DNA of 7,852 nt from Nitrospiraceae bacterium UBA6898 (GCA_002448975.1 DKBO01000124.1:461-8312); one strand, 5' to 3'. Counted from the stretch's first letter, positions 1 to 5,987 are shown. The notes: generated by a model not told the origin, from the letters alone. Program-made: numbers and translations.

Positions 1-942
1 ATATCTGCCGATGAGGGCTGCATGATACGAGGTGCCGCATGCCACAATCTGCAAATGCCTGAGCCCTACCGTGATGTCCATCGTAAGGCCGGATTCATCG
101 AGCAGACGCTGCGGGTCTTTAATCCATTCCACAAACGTGTCGCTGACAGTCCGCGGCTGCTCATAGATCTCCTTCAGCATGAAATGGTCATAGCCCTCTT
201 TCTCTGCCATGGTGGGAGACCAATCTACCTTTACTATTCTCTCACGGAGTGAAGAAGACTCCTTTGTCTCGAGGCATTCAAGTTCGACCCCAGTCGGTGT
301 AAGGGTGCACATCTGACCATCCTCCAGGAAGACATACTCCTGTGAATAGGGAAGAAGAGCTGGGATGTCAGAGGCGAAGAAGAATTCCTCCTCGCCAACA
401 CCTATTACAAGGGGACTTCCTTTTCTTACGGCGAAAAGGGTGGAGGGATGGGTTTCGCTCATGATCCCCAAGGCGAAGGCACCCCGCAAGTGTGAGAGCG
501 TCTCAGCGATCGCGGCCTTGAGGGGGGTTCCCTGCTTCAGGTTTCGTGCGATCATGTGAGGAATCACTTCGGTATCCGTATCAGAGGAAAATTCGCATCC
601 CTCTGAGAGCAATTGAGCCTTGAGCGTGCGGAAATTTTCAATGATCCCGTTGTGTACCACCACTACCCCACCTGCACAGTGGGGGTGGGAATTCTCTGTC
701 GAGGGTGCCCCATGCGTTGCCCAACGCGTATGTCCTATACCGATCCTGGTAGCGGGCAGGGGGTCCGGAAGGATCTGCTGGAGTTCCTCTATCTTCCCCT
801 TGGTCTTGAAGATTTCAATCCCCTTACCGTTACGATAGGCGATTCCTGCAGAGTCGTATCCCCGGTATTCCAGCCTCTTAAGGCTATCGAGAAGAATAGA
901 AACAGCATCTTTCTTGCCGATATAGCCAACGATACCGCACAT
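1..942 (-). CDS. glmS: Glutamine--fructose-6-phosphate aminotransferase (isomerizing), N-terminal part, cut by the window edge
   Basis: GlmS converts fructose-6-phosphate and glutamine to glucosamine-6-phosphate, the first committed step toward UDP-GlcNAc for peptidoglycan, LPS and other amino-sugar polymers; it is cytosolic. The 314 visible codons begin MCGIVGYIG, with Cys2 as the N-terminal nucleophile of the class II glutamine amidotransferase domain. Further glutaminase motifs are RGYDSAGI (27-34), HTRWATHG (71-78), HNGIIENF (97-104) and SDTDTEV (120-126). YDHFMLKEIYEQP (251-263) marks the linker to the isomerase half, and ACGTSYHA (301-308) opens the first SIS domain. The family is usually about 600 residues, so roughly half is present and the reading frame is open to base 1. 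A very strong Shine-Dalgarno, GGAGGAGGT (946-954, minus), lies 3 nt before the ATG. It is transcribed away from the receiver-yvcK unit. The identification is firm. Confidence 0.97.
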   Translation of the reverse strand, partial: MCGIVGYIGKKDAVSILLDSLKRLEYRGYDSAGIAYRNGKGIEIFKTKGKIEELQQILPDPLPATRIGIGHTRWATHGAPSTENSHPHCAGGVVVVHNGIIENFRTLKAQLLSEGCEFSSDTDTEVIPHMIARNLKQGTPLKAAIAETLSHLRGAFALGIMSETHPSTLFAVRKGSPLVIGVGEEEFFFASDIPALLPYSQEYVFLEDGQMCTLTPTGVELECLETKESSSLRERIVKVDWSPTMAEKEGYDHFMLKEIYEQPRTVSDTFVEWIKDPQRLLDESGLTMDITVGLRHLQIVACGTSYHAALIGRY

Positions 943-986
943 ATTACCTCCTCCGCGATATGGGTAAATCCGACCTAAACAAGAAT

Positions 987-1016
987 ATATTAAATTTAAA
1001 GCAAGAAGTATTCCAA
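987..1016 (-). promoter_or_regulatory. Alternative sigma-70-like promoter for glmS
   Basis: On the minus strand, TTGGAA (1016-1011) and TAATAT (992-987) are separated by 18 bp, in an AT-rich stretch ending about 45 bp before the glmS ATG. Both hexamers are imperfect. This housekeeping reading competes with the -24/-12 reading of the same bases. Confidence 0.35.
1000..1015 (-). promoter_or_regulatory. Weak sigma-54-like (-24/-12) element upstream of glmS
   Basis: On the minus strand the sequence reads TGGAATACTTCTTGCT. It has GG and GC exactly 10 nt apart and matches TGGCACG-N4-TTGCW at 9 of 12 informative positions. The predicted start would be near 989, giving a leader of about 47 nt before the glmS ATG. 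A 9/12 match in AT-rich intergenic DNA can occur by chance. It is reported because similar elements precede two other units here and because the dyads at 1272-1330 lie upstream of it. It overlaps a possible sigma-70 promoter, and only one reading may be real. Confidence 0.3.
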
Positions 1017-1271
1017 AATTGTTTTTTCAACATGTGAAGAGTTTTTGCGTTGTTCTCGATACTATGGAAGATCGACGGGAGAAGCCGATCTGGAATGCGG
1101 ACTCGAGAGAAAATATGCCAGTTTGTTGTTTAATAACAAAAGGATTAAGCACGAAAAAGACTCTGTCATGAATATGAGGTACTGATAACCATCTATATCG
1201 TAAGACAAGAAATCATGTTTCATGAGGCCTCTACGACCGGATGTGTGAAATAAAGATAGCTCTGTCACCCC

Positions 1272-1288
1272 TGTGTCCAAAGGATTCA
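1272..1288. promoter_or_regulatory. Candidate activator-binding dyad, copy A
   Basis: TGTGTCC-AAA-GGATTCA is an imperfect 7-3-7 dyad (5 of 7 arm pairs). It matches the perfect dyad at 5906-5922 at 13 of 17 positions. The 17-bp TG...CA layout resembles NtrC-type enhancer sites. Its centre is about 203 bp upstream of the start predicted from the -24/-12-like element at 1457-1472, a usual enhancer distance. Assigning it to the NtrC-family protein at 4528-5880 is inference. Confidence 0.35.
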
Positions 1289-1313
1289 GAATAGCTGCAA
1301 TCCGCGAACTGTC

Positions 1314-1330
1314 TGTTTCTTAGCGATACA
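1314..1330. promoter_or_regulatory. Candidate activator-binding dyad, copy B
   Basis: TGTTTCT-TAG-CGATACA is an imperfect 7-3-7 dyad (5 of 7 arm pairs), also matching 13 of 17 positions of the 5906-5922 dyad. It begins 42 bp after copy A, close to four helical turns, so both sites would lie on the same DNA face. Its centre is about 161 bp upstream of the predicted start near 1483. Confidence 0.35.
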
Positions 1331-1456
1331 AACGCAGGAAAAGGTTTCATGGTGCCCGCATGGATGAGCGACACGACACTTTTTTTATTCTTTAAATTCA
1401 AGAGGTACAACGCAGAGAAACATAATTATGATCTTATTCTGCAAAATTTTATGCAT

Positions 1457-1472
1457 GGGCATTAAACTTGCT
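1457..1472 (+). promoter_or_regulatory. Sigma-54-like (-24/-12) element upstream of the receiver-like gene
   Basis: GGGCATTAAACTTGCT has GG and GC exactly 10 nt apart and matches TGGCACG-N4-TTGCW at 9 of 12 informative positions, with intact GGCA and TTGCT blocks. Transcription would start near 1483, only about 9 nt before the ATG at 1492. That very short leader, without a Shine-Dalgarno, is a reason for caution. The dyads at 1272-1330 sit at suitable enhancer distance. Confidence 0.4.
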
Positions 1473-1474
1473 AA

Positions 1475-1493
1475 ATAAAGCTTATAGCTTTAT
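1475..1493. repeat. Perfect 8-3-8 inverted repeat overlapping the start codon
   Basis: ATAAAGCT-TAT-AGCTTTAT is a perfect inverted repeat whose right arm includes the first two bases of the ATG at 1492. If transcription starts near 1483, as the upstream -24/-12-like element predicts, the left arm is not in the transcript. It would then be a DNA operator rather than an RNA hairpin. With a start further upstream it could instead form a hairpin hiding the start codon. Confidence 0.55.
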
Positions 1494-1866
1494 GGAAACA
1501 AAAAGAATTCTTATCATTGATGAACAGGGATTTTCCCGCATTTGCTCGGCACTCCTGAGCAATGAGGGCTATGAGGTGCAGAGTGCAACGGTATCTGAGG
1601 TAGAGGGGGCGTTGAACTCTCATGACGTTGGTTTAATAGTTGCCAGCTACCCCTATGGTGCTCCCGTATTCGATGAACTTCGCAAAAGCAACACGCCGAT
1701 CTTTATTCTCGCAGACAATTTTGACGAAAACCTGATCAGGATGCTGAATGATTTTGTGAGTTCATCCTGCATGGTAAAACCGCTTGATTATGCAAAATTC
1801 AAATTACTGGTGAAAGATCTGATGAGCAGTGAACCTATGATGACGGAAGGGTACACCATTGTATGA
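1492..1866 (+). CDS. Receiver-like protein with degenerate phosphorylation site (pseudo-receiver)
   Basis: A stand-alone CheY-like receiver fold with no output domain (124 residues from ATG 1492). The N-terminus METKRILIIDEQG gives beta-1 and one acidic-pocket residue pair (Asp10, Glu11). The SALLSNEGYEV segment is typical of helix 1 to beta-2. The phospho-acceptor position is altered: where receivers have LLDxxMPG this has IVASYPYG, with Ala51 in place of Asp. The conserved Thr/Ser after beta-4 is also Ala (FILADN), while the beta-5 Lys-Pro is kept (VKPLD, Lys96). It therefore probably cannot be phosphorylated in the usual way and may act as a constitutive protein-interaction module. I chose ATG 1492 because the conserved fold starts right after it; a TTG at 1468 would add eight unconserved residues and lies inside a promoter-like motif. 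No good Shine-Dalgarno precedes either. yvcK follows after 73 bp, so the two are probably cotranscribed. The target is unknown. Confidence 0.8.
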   Translation: METKRILIIDEQGFSRICSALLSNEGYEVQSATVSEVEGALNSHDVGLIVASYPYGAPVFDELRKSNTPIFILADNFDENLIRMLNDFVSSSCMVKPLDYAKFKLLVKDLMSSEPMMTEGYTIV

Positions 1867-1870
1867 ACGG

Positions 1871-1897
1871 CTGAGAGCGGCCGCGGATATTTCTCAG
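1871..1897 (+). other. Intergenic hairpin between the receiver-like gene and yvcK
   Basis: CTGAGA (1871-1876) and TCTCAG (1892-1897) form a perfect 6-bp stem around a loop containing the palindrome GCGGCCGC. It begins 4 nt after the receiver-like stop codon. No T-tract follows, so it is not an intrinsic terminator. It could influence processing or relative expression within the transcript. Confidence 0.3.
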
Positions 1898-1939
1898 AAC
1901 CGGGAACCGTGAGGACGCAGAAAGTTCTTGTGGTGAAAC

Positions 1940-2983
1940 ATGTTACATATGAATACACAGGATAACACCGCATATCAACATACGCTGCGTGCCATGAAAC
2001 TTGCCGATCGCAGGGTCGTGGCCCTGGGAGGAGGATCAGGGCTGCCCGCGGTTTTACGGAGCCTTAAGGACAGGCTGTTCCCTTTCCCTTCTTGCTCTCT
2101 GGGTGATAAGAACCGTGAGAGACTGACGGCCATTGTCACGGTTACCGATGACGGGGGCAGTTCAGGACGGTTGAGAGGTGATTTCGATATGCTGCCGCCA
2201 GGCGACATCCGTAATTGTCTGTCGGCGATGGCCGAGAACAGCGACATGATGAATGATCTCTTTCAGTACCGCTTTGATAAAGGAAACGGACTCAACGGTC
2301 ATAGTCTGGGCAACCTGCTTCTCACCGCCATGACCCATATGAGAGGGAATTTCTTGGAAGCAGTTTCTTGTTGCGGAGACATCATGAGAGTGAAAGGCAG
2401 AGCGCTGCCATCCACCTCCGAGAATGTTGTTCTTGGAGCAGAATTCAGAGACGGATTGGCCATACGAGGAGAAACATGCATCGCAGGGCACAGGGGGAGG
2501 ATACAGCATGTTTACTTAATTCCTTCTCATCCTGCTCCGCTGCCCCAGACCATAGAGGCAATCGAAAAAGCAGATGCCATCATCATCGGTCCCGGAAGTC
2601 TCTATACCAGCATAATACCGAACCTCCTGGTGAAAGATATCGCTGCCGCGATTAGAAGATCTACCGCGAAAAAGATCTATGTCTGCAACCTTATGACAGA
2701 GCCGGGTGAGACCGATGGATATACTGCTACGGATCATGTAAGAGCCGTTTTCGACCACACAGAATACGGGTTCTTTCAGTACGTACTGGTGAACAACGGT
2801 ACGTTTTCACAGGATGCGTGGAAGTCCCATGCAGACAGAGAATGTTATCCCGTGCAGTATGACATTGACGAACTGAGAGATTTCGGGCTCACCTCCATTG
2901 CCGTCGACCTTGTGGCAGACAGGGGAGACAAGATCAGGCATGATGAAGATAAATTAGGCAAGATTTTGGCCGAACTGCTGTGA
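1940..2983 (+). CDS. yvcK: YvcK/CofD-like protein (gluconeogenesis factor, UDP-GlcNAc-binding family)
   Basis: A 347-residue cytosolic protein of the YvcK (CuvA) family. Members bind UDP-sugars such as UDP-GlcNAc and affect carbon source use, cell shape and envelope synthesis in several bacteria; they share the fold of the transferase CofD. Visible motifs are the nucleotide-binding GGGSG (30-34), VTDDGGSSGRLR (68-79), PPGDIRNC (86-93), LNGHSLGNLLL (118-128), IIIGPGSLYTSI (214-225) and CNLMTEPGET (249-258). Length and motifs indicate an intact protein. The start is uncertain: ATG 1940 is the first possible one (a TGA in frame ends at 1936) and ATG 1949 is close. Neither has a clear Shine-Dalgarno. 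Partners common elsewhere (rapZ, whiA) are absent; it follows the receiver-like gene, and the divergent glmS supplies the UDP-GlcNAc pathway. A functional link is plausible but inferred. Confidence 0.93.
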   Translation: MLHMNTQDNTAYQHTLRAMKLADRRVVALGGGSGLPAVLRSLKDRLFPFPSCSLGDKNRERLTAIVTVTDDGGSSGRLRGDFDMLPPGDIRNCLSAMAENSDMMNDLFQYRFDKGNGLNGHSLGNLLLTAMTHMRGNFLEAVSCCGDIMRVKGRALPSTSENVVLGAEFRDGLAIRGETCIAGHRGRIQHVYLIPSHPAPLPQTIEAIEKADAIIIGPGSLYTSIIPNLLVKDIAAAIRRSTAKKIYVCNLMTEPGETDGYTATDHVRAVFDHTEYGFFQYVLVNNGTFSQDAWKSHADRECYPVQYDIDELRDFGLTSIAVDLVADRGDKIRHDEDKLGKILAELL

Positions 2984-3136
2984 TCTTTCCGCGAGGCATT
3001 TCCTGTATCTCATATCAATTACTTTCTGACGGATCTCACGTGCATTACCGTTGATAGCATCAAACGCACAGACGAACCCACAGTATTCTTTATCGTCCAT
3101 CTCGATCGTCCCGATAGGAGAGCATTCACGGTGCAT
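2954..3136 (-). CDS. Possible small hypothetical protein (60 aa), convergent to yvcK
   Basis: An open frame of 60 codons on the minus strand whose last 30 bases overlap the yvcK 3' end. The predicted protein is soluble, with three cysteines and a natural-looking composition, including segments such as KEYCGFVCAFDAINGN and EIRQKVIDMRYRKC. I recognise no family. A stop codon lies just upstream of the ATG (two codons before it), so the frame cannot extend. Neither this ATG nor the internal ATG at codon 13 has a good Shine-Dalgarno, and no clear promoter is seen. It may be a real conserved small gene or a chance frame; the composition is the only positive evidence. Confidence 0.35.
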   Translation of the reverse strand: MHRECSPIGTIEMDDKEYCGFVCAFDAINGNAREIRQKVIDMRYRKCLAERSQQFGQNLA

Positions 3137-3180
3137 AGCGACTTAGTGAATAGCCCTGTCCGTGAGAATGTTGATCACGG
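3126..3180. other. Three-part repeat allowing alternative hairpins
   Basis: TCACGG (3126-3131), CCGTGA (3160-3165) and TCACGG (3175-3180) mean the middle segment can pair with either flank. The downstream pairing has a 9-nt loop and should be favoured. Mutually exclusive pairing resembles an attenuator, but no T-tract follows on the plus strand and no adjacent reading frame makes the function clear. Confidence 0.25.
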
Positions 3181-3310
3181 GGGAATGGGCTTCAACCCCG
3201 AAGGAAAAAAGCGGCAACCAGAATGTCTGAGGAGCCTCGTCATATTTTTCGCACTTCTTTATTAATTTATCTTTTTATCTGCACGTTTTACATTATAAAG
3301 AAGAGAGAGC

Positions 3311-3338
3311 TTGACAATACCTATCCCTTTGATAAAAT
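3311..3338 (+). promoter_or_regulatory. Sigma-70-type promoter P1 for the kinase-regulator operon
   Basis: A perfect TTGACA (3311-3316), a 16-bp spacer and TAAAAT (3333-3338) make a strong housekeeping-type promoter. The predicted start is near 3345, leaving a leader of about 100 nt before the kinase gene. It suggests that the two-component system itself does not need sigma-54. Confidence 0.65.
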
Positions 3339-3380
3339 TAAACATAAGTGAAGCCATAAGATACAATAAGGAAAGGTTTC

Positions 3381-3410
3381 TTTACGAATTGGCGATACAA
3401 ATTGTATAAT
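3381..3410 (+). promoter_or_regulatory. Possible second sigma-70-type promoter P2 for the kinase-regulator operon
   Basis: A perfect TATAAT (3405-3410) follows TTTACG (3381-3386) with an 18-bp spacer. The predicted start is near 3417, about 33 nt before the first possible kinase start codon. The -10 overlaps a palindrome (3395-3407), so binding there would compete with RNA polymerase. Confidence 0.45.
3395..3407. promoter_or_regulatory. Palindrome overlapping the P2 -10 element (possible operator)
   Basis: ATACAA-A-TTGTAT is a perfect 6-1-6 inverted repeat sharing three bases with the -10 hexamer. The flanking GCGATACAAA is also found at 1323-1332, within and just after dyad B. This suggests, weakly, a common binding protein. 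Confidence 0.35.
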
Positions 3411-3449
3411 GTTTGCGGCGATGATAAGCATCCATAAGGACTGACACCG

Positions 3450-4514
3450 GTGATGCCGAGGAGGGGAATCCTGAAAGCACACTTGATATTTCCAGAAAAG
3501 TCTGTTTCGGTGCCCGAGAGGGGGATTTCCATGGTTTATGACTTTGCTACTGATGATAATCTGAGGATCATTTCGTGGGGTGACAAGACTGCTGAGCTTA
3601 CTGGGAAATCCTCTTCAGAGGTGATCGGAAGAAAATACAGCGAGGTCTTTCCCAAGATCTTTACGGAAAACGGGGACGCGTTAGATGGTGCCGTGAGGGG
3701 TAAATGTATCATCAGGCTGGACGGACATAATTTCGATTGCCTGGGCGGCAGGGTGAAAGCTGACATTGGCATCACTCCGGTCATAAAGAACGGAAAAGTG
3801 AGGGCCGTCCAAGTTGCAGTTGCTCCGGATTCTACCTGCCCCATGACCGAGAGGTTGATGGAGTTACAGCGAGTCCTCGATATCGGCAAAACGGCTTCAA
3901 CGCTGGCTCATGGGGTCAGGAACCCCTTGAATGCGATAAAAGGTGCTGTCGTGTACCTGAGGGATAAATACGCGAACGAGCCCCCGCTGATTGAATTCAC
4001 GAAGATCATAGAAGACGAGATCGCCAGACTTGACACCTTCATATCAAAGTTTCTGAGCTCTTCGGTTTCAGAGGCAGAGCACGCCATGACCGACATCAAC
4101 GCACTTATGGAGAGGATAAAGGTGGTCACATCATTTCAGGCTGAAGCATGTCAGGTTCACGTTATCTATGAACTCGGGGAAATCCCTCCGATTAAAGCCA
4201 ATGCCTTCCAGATCGGGCAGGCTGTTATGAATGTGATGAACAATGCTCTGAAGGCCATGCCTTCCGGTGGAAGCCTCCGGGTGAGGACGTTTGTTGAGAA
4301 AAGACTGAACATCAATTTTGCCATCATTGAAATTGCAGATACCGGCCCTGGGATCGCGGGACGGCGGCAGCGCAGCGCCACTGCAAAGAAATCTGATGGC
4401 AAGGGATTCGGCCTGTTTATTACCCATGAGATCCTCAAACATCATGGTGGTCACCTTGAGATAATCAGCAAAAAGGGTACGGGGACCACCATGAAAATGT
4501 ATTTGCCGTTGTAA
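3450..4514 (+). CDS. Soluble PAS-domain sensor histidine kinase (NtrB-like)
   Basis: A 354-residue protein without membrane segments, so it should sense a cytoplasmic cue. A PAS domain spans about residues 25-125 (DDNLRIISWGDKTAELTG, EVIGRKYSEVFP). The dimerisation/phospho-acceptor helix contains LAHGVRNPLNAI with His154. The HATPase domain has an N-box ending NNALKAM (264-270), G1 ADTGPGI (296-302), G2 DGKGFGL (316-322) and G3 KGTGTTM. Two oddities: the acidic residue that usually follows the phospho-acceptor His is Gly155, and the F-box normally lying between G1 and G2 (FxPFFTTK) is unrecognisable. Asn158, at the position linked to phosphatase activity, is kept. The first start, GTG 3450 (ATG at 3453), follows AAGGA by 9 nt. 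ATG 3531 has a better-spaced GAGAGGGGG and would give 327 residues with the PAS core intact. The partner gene starts 13 bp downstream. Confidence 0.9.
   Translation: MMPRRGILKAHLIFPEKSVSVPERGISMVYDFATDDNLRIISWGDKTAELTGKSSSEVIGRKYSEVFPKIFTENGDALDGAVRGKCIIRLDGHNFDCLGGRVKADIGITPVIKNGKVRAVQVAVAPDSTCPMTERLMELQRVLDIGKTASTLAHGVRNPLNAIKGAVVYLRDKYANEPPLIEFTKIIEDEIARLDTFISKFLSSSVSEAEHAMTDINALMERIKVVTSFQAEACQVHVIYELGEIPPIKANAFQIGQAVMNVMNNALKAMPSGGSLRVRTFVEKRLNINFAIIEIADTGPGIAGRRQRSATAKKSDGKGFGLFITHEILKHHGGHLEIISKKGTGTTMKMYLPL
3516..3524 (+). promoter_or_regulatory. Ribosome binding site supporting an alternative kinase start at 3531
   Basis: GAGAGGGGG lies 6 nt before ATG 3531, a stronger and better-placed Shine-Dalgarno than AAGGA (3436-3440) before GTG 3450. 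It makes a shorter kinase beginning MVYDFATDDN plausible, either alone or as a second form. Confidence 0.45.
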
Positions 4515-4527
4515 GACAGGGAATGAG

Positions 4528-5880
4528 ATGAACGAACGCGGTGGAACGGTGTTAGTGGTGGATGACGAACCGAATGCGGTCAAGGTCCTTTCGTCGATCC
4601 TTGCCGGAGAGGGATACAGCGTACTTGCATCTGAGGACGTCGATGGAGCCATCAGGTTGATCTTCCGGGAGGAAGTCGATGCGGTGATCACCGATATCAG
4701 AATGCCGGGCAAGGACGGGTTGCAGTTCTTTGAGTATATGGCAGAGAACCATGCCGATATCCCGGTGATTTTTCTTACGGCATTCGGAACGGTCGAATCA
4801 GCCGTTCATACGATACAGCGGGGGGCATTCAACTATTTCATCAAACCCCCGGATTATCCGAAGCTGAAGAGCACGCTAGCCAAGGCCGTGCAGCAGAGGC
4901 AGATGAAGAGAGAACTGGGGGTCCTCAGGAGGAATCCTCCCGGAAAAAATAACGGGTACCCATCTACCGGCAATACTCCCCAGATGCTCAGGATATTCGA
5001 GACGATAGAGACGATAAAGGACTCCGAGAGCAGCGTGCTCATTTGCGGTGAGACAGGTACGGGCAAGGAACTCATCGCTCGGTCACTCCACTATAGCAGC
5101 AAGAGAAGAGAGAAGCCCTTTGTTGCTTTCAATTGTTCTGCCATTCCGCGGGAGCTGGTTGAGTCGGAGCTCTTCGGGTACGAGAAAGGTGCTTTCACCG
5201 GTGCCACGTGCAGAAGGATCGGGCGCTTTGAGGAAGCCTCGGGCGGCACGATATTCCTTGACGAGATCGGTGAGTTGGAACTCCCGATACAGGCAAAACT
5301 CCTCAGGGTGCTTCAGGAAAAAGAGATCGCACGGCTGGGGAGTAACATGAAAGTTAATGTGGATTTTCGGCTTGTCTCATCTACGAACCGGGATTTAAGT
5401 GTTGAGGTAAGGGAAGGCAGGTTCAGGGAAGATCTTTACTACAGGATCAATGTAGTGCAGGTGAGAATCCCTCCACTCAGGGAGAGGCGAGATGATATCC
5501 CACTTCTTGCCGGCGAATTCCTGAAGGAGTTCTGCGTGAGAGAAAATAAGACGGTTACCCTATCAAGTCAGGTGATGGAAATATTTCGGGGATATGAGTG
5601 GCCGGGAAACGTGAGGCAGCTGAGGAATGTTATCGAGCGGGCGGTGGCGCTCTCGAAGGATAATAGTCTTGACCTGAGAGACCTTCCGGAGGAACTCAAT
5701 CAGGAGAGCAAAGGCCTGCAGACTTCTGATTCACGGAAAACACTGAAAGAGGTAGAGCTTCTGGCAATAAGAGATGCTCTGGAGAAATGCAACGGCAATA
5801 AATCAAAGGCTGCGAAGGTTCTTGGTATTTCCCGAAAGGCATTATATAAGAGACTAAGTGATGAGGGAAATTGTTTCTAA
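4528..5880 (+). CDS. NtrC-family sigma-54-dependent response regulator
   Basis: A complete 450-residue enhancer-binding protein that should activate sigma-54 RNA polymerase when phosphorylated. The receiver domain (about 6-120) has Asp12/Asp13, phospho-acceptor Asp56 (TDIRMPG), Thr84 and Lys106. The AAA+ domain (about 145-375) shows Walker A GETGTGKE (174-181), the sigma-54-contacting GAFTGA (221-226), Walker B TIFLDEIGEL (241-250), the arginine-finger region FREDLYYRIN (299-308) and WPGNVRQLRN (358-367). A Fis-type helix-turn-helix lies at about 405-446 (NKSKAAKVLGISRKALYKRL). All catalytic residues are intact, unlike the receiver-like protein at 1492. It follows the kinase gene by 13 bp and is its likely partner. 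Candidate targets are the -24/-12 elements at 6387-6402, 1457-1472 and 1000-1015. An intrinsic terminator lies about 160 bp downstream. Confidence 0.95.
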   Translation: MNERGGTVLVVDDEPNAVKVLSSILAGEGYSVLASEDVDGAIRLIFREEVDAVITDIRMPGKDGLQFFEYMAENHADIPVIFLTAFGTVESAVHTIQRGAFNYFIKPPDYPKLKSTLAKAVQQRQMKRELGVLRRNPPGKNNGYPSTGNTPQMLRIFETIETIKDSESSVLICGETGTGKELIARSLHYSSKRREKPFVAFNCSAIPRELVESELFGYEKGAFTGATCRRIGRFEEASGGTIFLDEIGELELPIQAKLLRVLQEKEIARLGSNMKVNVDFRLVSSTNRDLSVEVREGRFREDLYYRINVVQVRIPPLRERRDDIPLLAGEFLKEFCVRENKTVTLSSQVMEIFRGYEWPGNVRQLRNVIERAVALSKDNSLDLRDLPEELNQESKGLQTSDSRKTLKEVELLAIRDALEKCNGNKSKAAKVLGISRKALYKRLSDEGNCF

Positions 5881-5888
5881 TCAGGACA
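5872..5888. promoter_or_regulatory. Candidate activator-binding half-dyad, copy C
   Basis: TGTTTCTAATCAGGACA overlaps the stop codon of the response regulator gene. Its left half equals that of copy B and it ends in ACA like the others, matching 11 of 17 positions of the 5906-5922 dyad, but its arms pair poorly. It may be a weak accessory site or chance. Confidence 0.2.
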
Positions 5889-5905
5889 AATTGATCCTTA
5901 GTGAG

Positions 5906-5922
5906 TGTTTCCAAGGGAAACA
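5906..5922. promoter_or_regulatory. Perfect 17-bp dyad (candidate enhancer site), copy D
   Basis: TGTTTCC-AAG-GGAAACA is a perfect 7-3-7 inverted repeat, starting 26 bp after the response regulator gene. The size and TG...CA ends match the layout of NtrC-type enhancer sites. Its centre is about 500 bp upstream of the start predicted from the 6387-6402 element, which is long but possible with DNA looping. It is the best copy and was used as the reference for the others. Confidence 0.5.
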
Positions 5923-5987
5923 GTATCCGCTGTAACCCCGTCAATGTAAGAGCTCCCGTCCGAATACAGAGAATAATGATTGTGTGA

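Larger units (their letters stand above)
943..1491. other. Divergent intergenic region between glmS and the receiver-like gene
   Basis: About 550 bp with no convincing gene. The longest frame (1062-1280, minus, 72 codons) has no family resemblance and no clear ribosome binding site. The stretch does hold candidate promoters for both flanking genes and two 17-bp dyads, listed separately. It also has three small inverted repeats: TTTGTT-N7-AACAAA at 1122-1140, TCATG-TTT-CATGA at 1213-1225, and AGATCG paired with CGATCT around 1068-1090. None is followed by a T-tract, so none reads as a terminator. No glmS ribozyme core was recognised upstream of glmS. Confidence 0.6.
2984..3449. other. Intergenic region between yvcK and the kinase-regulator operon
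   Basis: Apart from the possible small minus-strand ORF in its first 150 bases, this 466-bp stretch holds mutually exclusive hairpins (3126-3180), an AT-rich section with T-runs (3240-3300) and two sigma-70-type promoters reading into the histidine kinase. I see no convincing intrinsic terminator for yvcK. Confidence 0.55.

Noticed and set aside
613..978. 121-codon plus-strand frame
   Set aside because: It lies almost entirely antisense to the glmS N-terminal domain, whose motifs are unambiguous; it is a shadow frame.
943..1060. glmS ribozyme/riboswitch in the glmS leader
   Set aside because: The stretch is AT-rich and short, and I find none of the ribozyme's conserved core. Proximity to glmS alone is not evidence.
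1062..1280. 72-codon minus-strand frame in the divergent intergenic region
   Set aside because: No family resemblance, no convincing ribosome binding site, and it overlaps the candidate activator sites.
1468..1491. TTG 1468 as start of the receiver-like gene
   Set aside because: It adds eight residues with no receiver similarity and coincides with the -12 block of the promoter-like element.
1909..1965. Short frame GTG 1909 to TAA ahead of and overlapping yvcK
   Set aside because: Only 18 codons and no recognisable motif; possible translational coupling cannot be supported.
4131..4712. 193-codon minus-strand frame
   Set aside because: It is antisense to the kinase C-terminus and response regulator N-terminus, both with intact motifs.
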